From Candidatus Aerophobota bacterium (lineage in GTDB: Bacteria; Aerophobota; Aerophobia; Aerophobales; JAGHCO01): DNA of 9,401 nucleotides. Positions 1-7,360 of this stretch are shown here, piece after piece. The notes under the pieces were generated by a model. It was given only the letters and a program-made list of their open reading frames with translations. It was not told the DNA's origin and did no database searches. Both the position numbers and the translations under genes were made by a program. The DNA is taken from the NCBI GenBank assembly GCA_021160405.1, contig JAGHCO010000139.1, forward strand, positions 1 through 9,401, read 5' to 3'. Position 1 is the first letter of the stretch. Each line of letters starts with the position of its first letter.

Positions 1-4
1 ATTT

Positions 5-44
5 AAAGGGATAGATGATGTTTATGCATTATCTATCCTTTTTT
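5..44 (+). terminator. Inward-facing intrinsic terminator, left end
   Basis: A 12-bp stem (9-20 with 27-38, one G·U pair) closes a 6-nt loop and is followed by six T at 39-44. The A-rich bases at 5-7 can pair with part of the T run, so weak termination in the other direction is also possible. It would stop transcription entering from the left before operon A. If operon A has a promoter further left, it could instead be an attenuator. Confidence 0.75.
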
Positions 45-134
45 ATTTGATTTTTGAAGGTTCGGTAAAGCTAAAAATAAGGCCGGAAAGGAGGCGAGAA
101 GGTAGATAGGCCGCTAGCTGGGCAAAGAAAAACT

Positions 135-176
135 TCCTAAAGAGAAAAATGTTGGAAAATTAATTTCTTTTTAGGA
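135..176 (+). other. Conserved hairpin inside the terminal repeat (left)
   Basis: A 13-bp stem pairs 135-147 with 164-176, with one G·U pair and a 16-nt loop. It has no T run, so it is not a terminator. The same hairpin occurs in the right arm because the arms are nearly identical. It may be a structured leader or a small RNA element, but it matches no riboswitch class that I recognise. A competing pairing of TGGAAA (153-158) with TTTCCA (179-184) is also possible. Confidence 0.4.
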
Positions 177-189
177 GCTTTCCACAGAA

Positions 190-213
190 ATATAGTGCCA
201 TACGGCACTATAT
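190..213 (+). promoter_or_regulatory. Palindromic operator candidate of operon A
   Basis: Perfect 10-bp arms, ATATAGTGCC and GGCACTATAT, flank a 4-nt spacer, 34 nt before the start codon of the first gene. The right arm is TATA-rich (209-216) and could overlap a -10 element, but I find no convincing -35 box at normal spacing. The symmetry suits a dimeric repressor; no known consensus fits well. A 5' UTR hairpin is the alternative. The site begins exactly where identity with the right end of the window stops, so it is specific to operon A. Confidence 0.5.
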
Positions 214-247
214 AAAACGAACCAATTCCAAAAGGAGGATTAAAGAG

Positions 248-1831
248 ATGGAAATAAGAAAAAAGTTTATGGTGGGATTAATTATTTCTTCTCTGGTTAC
301 AGGAATGTTAGCCATAAGCGCCTTCGCGGCCGAGAAGAAGATAAAGATTAAGGTTTGGGCAGGACCACCTACTGCTTATCCTACAGTGGAAGAAATGCTG
401 GAAACTACCGATGTGTTTAAGGCAAGGGACCTTTATGAAGAAGTTCTCTTTGAAGCTACTCACCCTGGGGTAGATGTTGTCCCTGTTACCTGGGATATGT
501 GGAGTAAGGAAGCAGGAAGAAAATTAATGAGTGGTTTAGCCTCGGGAGAAGCTCCCTGTCTTTATTATACCGGCCATATTGGTGGAATTCAAACCTGTAT
601 TGGTCAAGGTTTAGTGGCAGATATAACTGACCTCTGGAATGCCTGGCCTCCTCATACAGAAGTTCCTGCGGCTTTTATGGCTCCAGCAATGAAGGATGGT
701 CATGTTTACGCTATTCCTCAGGATTTAGGAATGAGCTGGGGAGTGGCCTATAGGAAAGATTGGCTGGAATCGGCTGGAGTTTTTAATGCTGAGGGTAAAC
801 CGGCACCTCCTAAAAACTGGACCTGGACAGACTACGCCAAGATTATGAAGAAGATAACTAATCCTAAGAAGGGAACCTATGGAGGCTGTTTACCTCCTTT
901 CCTTCAGGACATGATTGATTGGGAATGGGATGCTCCTGTATTACGACCAGATCCTACCGGAAAGTATACCTGGAGAGCAAATTTTGATTCTATTGAAAAA
1001 ATTAAACTCTTTAAGATGTGGCACGATATGATTTATGTAGATAAGTCAGTAATGACCGGAGCGGATATATGGTATGGAGAAATTAATGATACCTTTAAGA
1101 CCGAGAAGTGCGGTACCCTTATTTTAAAGACTATCCATCTTTGTGCCCCGGATCACTGGCACTTCGGTAAACCTTCTAAAAAATATCCCCATTTTCAGGA
1201 ATGTGTGGGCATTACCTTTTTACCGGCGATGCCCGATTCTGGAGGAATGGTTCCCAATACCCTGCACACTAATTTGTTTGCCTTCAATCCTACTCTCTCC
1301 AAAGAAGAACTAAAAGCCGCTTTTGACTATTACATCTGGCACTGGGCTGGTGAGGGAAGGTCTATCTACAGAAGAATGAGGGCGTTATTAGGATATATTC
1401 CTTACTGGCGGGTTATTTCTCCTTACCCTGAGAATAGACACGCCCCGGGACTACCACCGTTTACTGAGTTCTTTCCTCCTGAGTATATAAAGATAAACCA
1501 GGAGATGGCTAATCTTCCTAATGCTCCCAGACGTGATGCTTTCGGTCTTTCTCAAATACACGGGAAAGAGTTTGGCGATGTTTATATCTCTACGGCAGAG
1601 AAGATTCTCTGTGATCCTAATTGTAATACAGTAGAAAAAATCACCAAAGTTCTTCAAGAAGGGAATAAATTAGCCGATGAAACTGCCCTGAATTATAAGA
1701 TAAAAGGTCAAACAATGGAAGACTTTAAGAAGTATTATACAGCTCTGGGTGAGTTCTACGAGAAAAACTGGCCTGAATACTACAAAAACTACTGGTATCC
1801 ACAGTTTGAGAAATCCTACAAGGTCTGGTAA
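248..1831 (+). CDS. ABC sugar-type transporter, periplasmic solute-binding protein (operon A)
   Basis: This is probably the periplasmic ligand receptor of an importer, delivering a carbohydrate or similar solute to the two permeases encoded next. Residues 1-27 are a Sec signal peptide with an AFA|A cleavage site and no lipobox cysteine. The protein belongs to the family 1 extracellular solute-binding proteins by context and fold-like motifs, but at 527 residues it is longer than the usual 400-450. Landmarks shared with the operon B paralogue are TWDMWSKEAG (81-90), YYTGHIGG (106-113), NWTWTDY (190-196), PDPTGKYTW (234-242), WYGE (275-278) and the aromatic tail NWPEYYKNYW (507-516). It has eight cysteines, which could form disulfides in the periplasm. 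AAGGAGG at 232-238, 9 nt upstream, supports the ATG. A terminator follows the gene, so it is probably made in excess over the permeases. The substrate cannot be told from the sequence. Confidence 0.88.
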   Translation: MEIRKKFMVGLIISSLVTGMLAISAFAAEKKIKIKVWAGPPTAYPTVEEMLETTDVFKARDLYEEVLFEATHPGVDVVPVTWDMWSKEAGRKLMSGLASGEAPCLYYTGHIGGIQTCIGQGLVADITDLWNAWPPHTEVPAAFMAPAMKDGHVYAIPQDLGMSWGVAYRKDWLESAGVFNAEGKPAPPKNWTWTDYAKIMKKITNPKKGTYGGCLPPFLQDMIDWEWDAPVLRPDPTGKYTWRANFDSIEKIKLFKMWHDMIYVDKSVMTGADIWYGEINDTFKTEKCGTLILKTIHLCAPDHWHFGKPSKKYPHFQECVGITFLPAMPDSGGMVPNTLHTNLFAFNPTLSKEELKAAFDYYIWHWAGEGRSIYRRMRALLGYIPYWRVISPYPENRHAPGLPPFTEFFPPEYIKINQEMANLPNAPRRDAFGLSQIHGKEFGDVYISTAEKILCDPNCNTVEKITKVLQEGNKLADETALNYKIKGQTMEDFKKYYTALGEFYEKNWPEYYKNYWYPQFEKSYKVW

Positions 1832-1844
1832 GAGAAAATTTTGA

Positions 1845-1875
1845 GAGGGCGCTAAAATTTAGCGCCCTCTTTTTT
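1845..1875 (+). terminator. Intrinsic terminator/attenuator between binding protein and permeases (operon A)
   Basis: A perfect stem, GAGGGCGCTA (1845-1854) with TAGCGCCCTC (1860-1869), closes a 5-nt loop and runs into six T at 1870-1875. It lies 14 nt after the binding-protein stop and 17 nt before the permease start. Partial read-through here would give much binding-protein mRNA and little permease mRNA, a known pattern in importer operons. The T run serves only the + strand. Confidence 0.88.
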
Positions 1876-1891
1876 AGAAAGGCTAATTTAA

Positions 1892-2779
1892 ATGAAAAGT
1901 AAACCCAGGACAAGAGAAAGGCAATTAAAGCATAAACACTATGCCGGCTGGTTATATAGTATACCGGGTTTCATATTTCTTATCCTTTTCTTCTGGTATC
2001 CCCTTATCTTATCTTTTGTAGTAGCTTTTCAACACTGGCATCCCATAAAACCTCCGGTTTATGTAGGGTTGAATAATTTCCAACTGGTATTTAATCATCC
2101 CCTTACCCCCCTTGTCTTTAAAAATACTTTAATTTATGCTGGTTTGAGAATAGCTCTTACTTTTCTTATTCCCATTATCGTAGCTATATTAATTATGGAA
2201 ATGAGAAAATCTACTATCAGGATAATGATGATTCTCTGGTTTATTCCTATCTCTGGAGTAGCTTTGACTATTCTTTGGAAATATATTTATAATCCCTATT
2301 ATGGTTTATTAAATGCTATTTTTGTAGGTTTAGGTTTTGCTCCTCAAAGATGGCTCAGTGATAAAAACTTAGCTATGCTCTGCCTTATCCTCCCCAGTCT
2401 CATTATGTTTGCTCCCGGGCTCATTTATATAGGAGCTCTGCAAACTATTCCTGAGGAATTATATGAGGCCGCGGAGCTGGAAGGAGCCGGTTTTTGGAGC
2501 AAAATCTGGCATATTACTTTGCCGCGAATAAGACCGGTAATAGCTATGTTACTTATTCTCGCTGTAATTAGTGCTTTTCAAGAATTTAATTTACCCTACA
2601 TTATGACTAAAGGGGGACCAGGTAATGCTACTCTCTTTGCCGTCCAGTATCTGTGGAGGACGGCCTTTGGTTATATGAAACTTGGAGAAGGAACAGCTAT
2701 AGCTATCCTTCTCTTTTTCTTTCTTTTGACCTTAACTATTATTCAGCGTAAATTTTTCAGAGAAAATGTAGATGAATAA
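1892..2779 (+). CDS. ABC transporter permease, MalF-type CUT1 (operon A)
   Basis: This is an inner-membrane permease forming half of the translocation pore with the product of the next gene. The 295 residues are typical of the family. About six membrane helices are visible, near 20-45, 78-102, 108-130, 158-182, 214-236 and 265-284. The EAA loop that contacts the ATPase is seen at 188-215 as EELYEAAELEGAG followed by FWSKIWHITLP. A GGP-x-x-x-T segment at 241-247 is typical of MalF-like subunits. The basic N-terminus (KPRTRERQLKHKH) is cytoplasmic. AAAGG lies 9 nt before the ATG. Roughly half the residues match the operon B permease by eye, with the EAA region almost identical. Only 10 nt separate it from the next gene, so the two are cotranscribed. 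A lipid or polyol solute cannot be excluded. Confidence 0.92.
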   Translation: MKSKPRTRERQLKHKHYAGWLYSIPGFIFLILFFWYPLILSFVVAFQHWHPIKPPVYVGLNNFQLVFNHPLTPLVFKNTLIYAGLRIALTFLIPIIVAILIMEMRKSTIRIMMILWFIPISGVALTILWKYIYNPYYGLLNAIFVGLGFAPQRWLSDKNLAMLCLILPSLIMFAPGLIYIGALQTIPEELYEAAELEGAGFWSKIWHITLPRIRPVIAMLLILAVISAFQEFNLPYIMTKGGPGNATLFAVQYLWRTAFGYMKLGEGTAIAILLFFFLLTLTIIQRKFFRENVDE

Positions 2780-2789
2780 GGAGATTTAA

Positions 2790-3782
2790 ATGCCCTTAAT
2801 TGCAAAGGTAGGAAGAAATAAATTGAGTGTTAAGTTCTGGTTAGCTTTTATTACCAGTTTTCTCTGGTTGGGAGTAGCTCTTCATCTTTTTCCGGTCTGG
2901 TGGATGTTTACCTCTTCCATAAAGCCAGTTCCAGAAGTTTATAAATTTCCTCCCACTCTCTGGCCTCATAAACCCACCCTTGTTTGTTATAAACTCTTTT
3001 TTCAAGCTATCGGAGTATCTTACAAGGGGGAATATAGGACAGTCTTGCCTTTCCCTATTTATGTTTATTTTAAGAATAGTCTCATTTATACCCTGGGAAC
3101 AATGGTTATTCAAATACCTGTTTGTGCCCTGGTGGCTTATTCTCTTTCTAAATTGCACAGTCCTCGCTGGAGTAGGATCCTCTTTTTAGCTTTCATTACT
3201 CCTCTATTAATTCCGGCGCAAATTTATTTAATTCCCCGAGTTCTTCTCTTTAAAAATTTCCCCTATGCCTTTAAAATTTCCTCTAATTTACCTTCAGTTA
3301 ATCTTATGAATACTACCTGGGTAATGATTTTACCTTTTTGTTATGATGCCTTTAATGTCCTTTTGTTTAAAGGATTCTTTGATACCATTCCTGAATCTCT
3401 GGTTAATGCTGCTCGTCTGGATGGTGCTTCTGAAATTGGGATTCTTAGAAGAATTATTATTCCTCTATCTAAGCCAATTTTTGCCGTAGTAAGTTGGTTT
3501 TCTTTTAGTGGTCTCTGGAATAGATTTCTCTGGCCATTAACTGTCCTTACAGAAGAGAAAATGTGGCCCATATCTTTAAGAATGAATCTACTGCAAACAC
3601 AGCTTGAATCAGAACACTTGCAGGCTGGAATGAGCGAAATCGAATTGGCACTTAGAGAGATAGGACTGGGATGGAATTTAATTATGGCTATGGGAATTAT
3701 TCAATCTATTCCCATTTTCATTGTTTTTCTCATTTGCCGGGAATATTTAATGAAGGGAATAAGACTAAGAGGATTTAAGTAA
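2790..3782 (+). CDS. ABC transporter permease, MalG-type CUT1 (operon A)
   Basis: This is the second inner-membrane permease of importer A. At 330 residues it is somewhat longer than a typical MalG subunit (about 275-300). It opens with MPLIAKVGR, a first helix near 18-40 and the P-WWMF-SSIKP segment usual in this subfamily. Its EAA loop is at 201-225 (PESLVNAARLDGASEIGILR, then RIIIPLSKP). The extra length lies in the periplasmic loop after helix 1 (about 45-90) and in an insertion at about 262-292. The conserved end LRGFK is shared with the operon B paralogue. AAGGAG sits just before the ATG and overlaps the end of the upstream stop. The gene ends operon A, with no terminator in the 3-nt gap before the convergent gene, so transcripts probably run on antisense into it. 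Confidence 0.92.
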   Translation: MPLIAKVGRNKLSVKFWLAFITSFLWLGVALHLFPVWWMFTSSIKPVPEVYKFPPTLWPHKPTLVCYKLFFQAIGVSYKGEYRTVLPFPIYVYFKNSLIYTLGTMVIQIPVCALVAYSLSKLHSPRWSRILFLAFITPLLIPAQIYLIPRVLLFKNFPYAFKISSNLPSVNLMNTTWVMILPFCYDAFNVLLFKGFFDTIPESLVNAARLDGASEIGILRRIIIPLSKPIFAVVSWFSFSGLWNRFLWPLTVLTEEKMWPISLRMNLLQTQLESEHLQAGMSEIELALREIGLGWNLIMAMGIIQSIPIFIVFLICREYLMKGIRLRGFK

Positions 3783-3785
3783 TGG

Positions 3786-5384
3786 TCATATTCCCAGAAC
3801 CGCAAGAATAGATGCACCTAAACTATCAAAGAAAAACCACAAAATAATCATTTGTACTAATGTTTTCTCTTCAGAAAAATCCATCTTTTCCCGTTTTCCC
3901 ACCATTATTCCCACGCCTGCCCCCACAGTGAAGATTATTATTAGCTTAAGAAGACTCACATTCTGCCAGACTGTAAAAATGCAGTTGAAAAGAAAATTCT
4001 CTGGAAGTCCCACAAGTAAAAAAGGAAATAAGGCTTTAAACCCCAACATTATAAGGAAGATTATCACTGTGGAAAGAAGACCTCTTTTCTCTCGGAACCT
4101 TTTCCAGAAATTAAGAAGATACTTAAAAAAGAAAGATAAGATAATTACTATCAATGATGAGAGAGTATTCCAGAGAATAATACCTAAGACATAGAAAGAA
4201 AACATTTTTGACCAATAAGCATGGGAGACTCTTTTATTGTTTTCTCTATTTTTTTCTAAAACAGTATTTTCGGGATTAACTTCTACATAATTTATTTTGC
4301 TTTTAGTAATCACTTCCCTTGATTTCTCGTTCCTTTTCCATCTTAAGATAATATTTTTGCCATCGCTTAAGTTTAAAAGAACATCTACAGGCATCGATCC
4401 TTTTCCTTTCTGGGAAATAGCTATCTCGGTAATATAATCTTCTCCTCTTTTTTTGCTCTTAACCATTTTTAATTCATAATCAATTTTATTAGCGGTATTG
4501 AGCCATTGATTGAAGAACCAGGAGAGGTTTTCATTTTTGAATTTAAGGTAATAGTTATTAAAATAGTGAGTGAAATTCAAAGTGGTTCTCATCTTTATGT
4601 CAGTATCAAGAAAAAAGCCCCTCAGAGCTTTGACAAACTTTTCCTCACCGAGGATAAACATAAGCATTTCCATAACCCAGGTTCCCTTTAAGATAACTAA
4701 ATTTTGGTAGGATTCTCTGTCTACTCTTTCCGGTAAAGAAATAAGAATAATTTCCTTTTCATTCTCCTTAAGATAATCGAGAAGAGGTTCCTTTATAAAC
4801 ATCTCCTCAAAGAACTTTTTTCGCTCTCTCCCGTAGGTATTTTTCAAATACATTAAAGAGGCATAATTAGCTATACTCTGCTTTAGCCAGTAATCTTCCC
4901 ATTTCACTTTTAAAGGCCACCACATTAAAGCAATAGCATAGGCGATTTTCTGTTCCAATTGGTAATTATAGATAAAACTATCTCTCCAAAGTTCTTTCCC
5001 CAACAGAATTAAACCTGGAAGAACTTTAAATTCTTCTTCTTCTTCTTCTTCTTCTTTTGTTTCTATTATTACTATTTCTTGATGAGGGAAAGAACCAAAG
5101 ATTTCTTTAAAATACTCGATCATCTCTTTTGTAAAGGGAAGAAGTAGTTTAGCTTTCCATTCATCTCGTTTTAAATAGTAACAAGTTATCTTTTGTCCTT
5201 TCTCGGTAATTATACTGATAAAATTATGTTCTTTGGTAAGATATTTTTGGAAGTTAGTTATTTTGGCAAAATTTGAACTATTCTTTGCCAGGGAAGGAGT
5301 TTTAACTTCACCAAGAGTGAAGATAAAGACGCTTAAGAAAACTAAGAAAGAAAAATTTAACTTTATAAAATTTCCTTTTTTCAA
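3786..5384 (-). CDS. Membrane-anchored M1 peptidase homologue lacking the zinc site (last gene of operon B)
   Basis: This 532-residue protein probably faces the periplasm. Residues 1-33 are a signal peptide or anchor. Residues about 85-300 resemble the gluzincin M1 aminopeptidase domain: a PGLI segment at 123-126, YAIALMWWP at 149-157 where HExxHQWWG is expected, YWLKQSIANY at 165-174 where WLxEGxAxY is expected, ILKGTW at 231-236 for YxKGxW, and LSWFFNQWL at 287-295. Thus both zinc histidines, the catalytic glutamate, the third ligand and the catalytic tyrosine all appear replaced (Y, A, L, Q, I). A beta-type domain ends in VEVNPENTVLEKNRENNK (367-384), and four or five membrane helices follow (about 395-531). 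Eight glutamates lie at 111-118. The start is TTG: an in-frame TAA lies three codons upstream, the next ATG would remove the signal, and the Shine-Dalgarno is poor. It lies 38 nt after the permease gene. The role is unknown; I infer a binding or scaffold function. Confidence 0.7.
   Translation of the reverse strand: MKKGNFIKLNFSFLVFLSVFIFTLGEVKTPSLAKNSSNFAKITNFQKYLTKEHNFISIITEKGQKITCYYLKRDEWKAKLLLPFTKEMIEYFKEIFGSFPHQEIVIIETKEEEEEEEEFKVLPGLILLGKELWRDSFIYNYQLEQKIAYAIALMWWPLKVKWEDYWLKQSIANYASLMYLKNTYGRERKKFFEEMFIKEPLLDYLKENEKEIILISLPERVDRESYQNLVILKGTWVMEMLMFILGEEKFVKALRGFFLDTDIKMRTTLNFTHYFNNYYLKFKNENLSWFFNQWLNTANKIDYELKMVKSKKRGEDYITEIAISQKGKGSMPVDVLLNLSDGKNIILRWKRNEKSREVITKSKINYVEVNPENTVLEKNRENNKRVSHAYWSKMFSFYVLGIILWNTLSSLIVIILSFFFKYLLNFWKRFREKRGLLSTVIIFLIMLGFKALFPFLLVGLPENFLFNCIFTVWQNVSLLKLIIIFTVGAGVGIMVGKREKMDFSEEKTLVQMIILWFFFDSLGASILAVLGI
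5031..5054 (-). repeat. (GAA)8 trinucleotide microsatellite within the peptidase-like gene
   Basis: Eight uninterrupted TTC triplets on the + strand (GAA on the coding strand) encode eight consecutive glutamates. The tract lies in frame just before the PGLI segment, in what would be a surface loop. Slippage here would change the number of glutamates without breaking the frame. Confidence 0.92.
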
Positions 5385-5422
5385 GATATTTTAGGTCTCT
5401 TGAGCTTTCCCTAAATTTTTTA

Positions 5423-6460
5423 CTACTTAAATCCTCTTAATTTTATTCCTGTCATCAAATATTCTCTAAAGATGATGAACATAACAAATACAGGAATTGA
5501 TTCCACAATAGACATAGCCATCAATCCATTCCAGGACCAACCCAGTTCAATCATTTTCGTTAAATCTTCGGTAAGTCCTTCTCTACCCCGAACCTCCATA
5601 GTTTGGCCACTAAGAAGACGAGATATACGGGCTAATTGCACCGACATTGGATACAACTTTTCCCTTTGCAGGACCATCAGGGGCCACATATAGCTATTCC
5701 AGGCAGCGGAAAAGCTAAAGTAAGATACGGCTGCAAATACAGGCTTAGAAATAGGCATAACTATCCTTCGTAAAATGCTTAACTCTGAAGCTCCGTCTAT
5801 GCGGGCCGCATTGAGAATAGAATCGGGAATCGTGTCAAAAAACCCCTTAAATAAGAGAAAATAAAAAGCGCTAAAGCCGGCAGGAATGATAACCGCAAAG
5901 TAGGTATTAAATAAGTTAAAAGCAGGCCACTTTATTTTGGTAAAAGGTATATAAGGAATGGACCTGGTAGGAAAGGGGAAATGCTGAATGAGCAGGTAAG
6001 TAGGAATTAAAGCTATTTGACCGGGAATCATCATCGTTCCAATGAAGAAGAGAAATAAAATTCTGCTCCAGCGAGGACTCTCTAATTTAGAGATAGCGTA
6101 AGCGGCTAAAGCAGTAATGGGAATCTGTAAAATCATAGTTCCAAAAGTGATGATGAGACTATTTTTTAAATAAACATACATAGGATAGGTCATCCAACTG
6201 GGATGAGCGATATATGCACCAGTAGACGAAATATATCCGCTAAGAGTAAAAATTATCTTATAGGCGGCAAAAGTAGGGCGATGAGGAAAGAGAGTAGGAG
6301 GGATGAGGTAAACTTCTTCTGCTGGTTTTATGGAAGTAATGAACATCCACCAGAGAGGAATCATTCGTAGAATTACTCCTATCCATAAGAAAGCCCCGAT
6401 AGTCAATAAAACCAATTTAACTCGAAATTTCCTTCTTCCTACTTTGGGAATTAAAGGCAT
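5423..6460 (-). CDS. ABC transporter permease, MalG-type CUT1 (operon B)
   Basis: This is an inner-membrane permease pairing with the product of the gene just upstream. It has 345 residues and starts MPLIPKVGRRKFRVK, nearly the same as its operon A paralogue. The first helix is near 18-40, followed by PLWWMFITSIKP. Further helices are near 98-122, 131-158, 183-205, 238-262 and 312-330. The EAA loop is at 211-236 (PDSILNAARIDGASELSILR, then RIVMPISKP). Compared with operon A it has about 15 more residues, mainly near 75-90 and 160-177. It ends LRGFK. The Shine-Dalgarno AGGTGAG contains the stop codon of the upstream gene and the gap is only 5 nt, so translation is probably coupled. The peptidase-like gene follows after 38 nt. 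Confidence 0.92.
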   Translation of the reverse strand: MPLIPKVGRRKFRVKLVLLTIGAFLWIGVILRMIPLWWMFITSIKPAEEVYLIPPTLFPHRPTFAAYKIIFTLSGYISSTGAYIAHPSWMTYPMYVYLKNSLIITFGTMILQIPITALAAYAISKLESPRWSRILFLFFIGTMMIPGQIALIPTYLLIQHFPFPTRSIPYIPFTKIKWPAFNLFNTYFAVIIPAGFSAFYFLLFKGFFDTIPDSILNAARIDGASELSILRRIVMPISKPVFAAVSYFSFSAAWNSYMWPLMVLQREKLYPMSVQLARISRLLSGQTMEVRGREGLTEDLTKMIELGWSWNGLMAMSIVESIPVFVMFIIFREYLMTGIKLRGFK

Positions 6461-6465
6461 TTATC

Positions 6466-7344
6466 TCACCTGTCAATATCTTCTTTAAAATATTTTCTTT
6501 GAATAATAATTATCACCATAAGAATAGCAAATAAAATAATAGCTAAAGCAGTTCCCTTGCCGTAGCGCATACTGTAAATAGCTAAATCAACAATGCGCAT
6601 TACTACCATCATGGAGGCATTATTTGGTCCTCCATGAGTGAGAATCCAGGGTTGGCTAAAGACACTCATACTCTCGATTATAGAAAGAAGAAGCATCATA
6701 GCTAAAACAGGTCTCATTCGGGGTAAAGTAATATGCCAGACTTTACTCCAGAAACCAGCCCCTTCTAGCTCTGCCGCCTCATATAATTCATCGGGGATGC
6801 TTTGTAGGGTAGCTAAATAAATCAAGCCTGGTCCATACATTAATATTCCCGGAAGAATTAAGCAAAATATGACCAGACGGGGATCATTGAGCCATCTTAA
6901 AGTAGGAAGTCCAAGAGACATCAAAATAGAGTTTAAAAGTCCATACTCTGTATTATACATCCACTTCCAGATAACTATGCTGGCCGTAGAGGCGATGGGG
7001 AAAAACCAAAGATACATCATTATTCTGATGGTTGATTTATTCATCTCCATCAAGAGAATAGAGACAACCACGGGAAGCAAAAATATAGCTAACCTCATCC
7101 CCGTATAAATAAAAGTATTCTTAAAGACCTGAAAAGTAAGGGGATCGGCAAAGAGGTCCTGAAAATTAGCTAAACCTACATATTCCTCAGGTTTTAATAT
7201 ATGATAGTGAAAAAGGCAGACTGCGAAAGCCATCCCTATAGGAAGCCAGCCAAAGAAGAACTGAATAAGAATGGCTGGACTCATAAATATCTTAGCCAGT
7301 CTACTTTTTCTTTTTTGCGATTCTTTCCCGGCTATTTTTTTCAC
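6466..7344 (-). CDS. ABC transporter permease, MalF-type CUT1 (operon B)
   Basis: This is the MalF-like inner-membrane permease of importer B. The 292 residues hold about six helices, near 20-45, 75-99, 108-128, 157-181, 211-233 and 264-282. The EAA loop at 184-209 reads DELYEAAELEGAGFWSKVWH then ITLPR, almost identical to operon A. GGPNNAS is at 238-244. The start is GTG: an in-frame TAA lies directly before it, and AAGG is 7 nt upstream, so no longer start exists. The N-terminus is strongly basic, as expected for a cytoplasmic end. The 82-nt gap to the binding-protein gene holds a long hairpin. No ATPase is encoded in the operon, so the EAA loop must dock on a subunit encoded elsewhere. Confidence 0.92.
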   Translation of the reverse strand: MKKIAGKESQKRKSRLAKIFMSPAILIQFFFGWLPIGMAFAVCLFHYHILKPEEYVGLANFQDLFADPLTFQVFKNTFIYTGMRLAIFLLPVVVSILLMEMNKSTIRIMMYLWFFPIASTASIVIWKWMYNTEYGLLNSILMSLGLPTLRWLNDPRLVIFCLILPGILMYGPGLIYLATLQSIPDELYEAAELEGAGFWSKVWHITLPRMRPVLAMMLLLSIIESMSVFSQPWILTHGGPNNASMMVVMRIVDLAIYSMRYGKGTALAIILFAILMVIIIIQRKYFKEDIDR

Positions 7345-7360
7345 TTAATTTCCTTAATTT

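Larger units (their letters stand above)
1..190 (+). repeat. Left arm of 190-bp terminal inverted repeat
   Basis: Positions 1-190 match the reverse complement of 9212-9401 at 189 of 190 bases; position i pairs with 9402-i. The only difference is A at 128, where the other copy has G when read in the same direction. Identity stops abruptly at 190, one base into the palindrome in front of operon A. The arm holds an inward-pointing terminator hairpin near its outer end, a GC-richer middle (about 81-125) and a second hairpin (135-176). I see no open reading frame in it. Because the repeat reaches the window edge, its true outer boundary is unknown. It could be a dispersed repeat at which an assembly broke, the end of a mobile or invertible segment, or a duplicated operon leader kept uniform by gene conversion. 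Confidence 0.95.

Noticed and set aside
60..190. Known riboswitch (c-di-GMP, TPP or similar) in the repeat arms
   Set aside because: The GC-richer block superficially recalls parts of such elements, but the conserved core motifs are missing.
161..216. Sigma-70 promoter before operon A using TATAGT or TATATA as -10
   Set aside because: No -35 box at 16-18 nt spacing was found. TTTCCA precedes an AT-rich hexamer by 24 nt at both ends, which is too far.
2841..3158. 105-codon open frame on the minus strand
   Set aside because: It is antisense to the operon A MalG-type permease, whose coding signal is unmistakable, and its product resembles nothing I know.
3739..3795. Bidirectional terminator spanning the two convergent stops
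   Set aside because: GGGAATAT and ATATTCCC pair over 8 bp, but the loop is 41 nt and no T run follows on either strand.
3928..4194. 88-codon open frame on the + strand
   Set aside because: It lies wholly inside the peptidase-like gene on the other strand, has no ribosome binding site that stands out, and has a low-complexity, basic composition typical of an antisense shadow.
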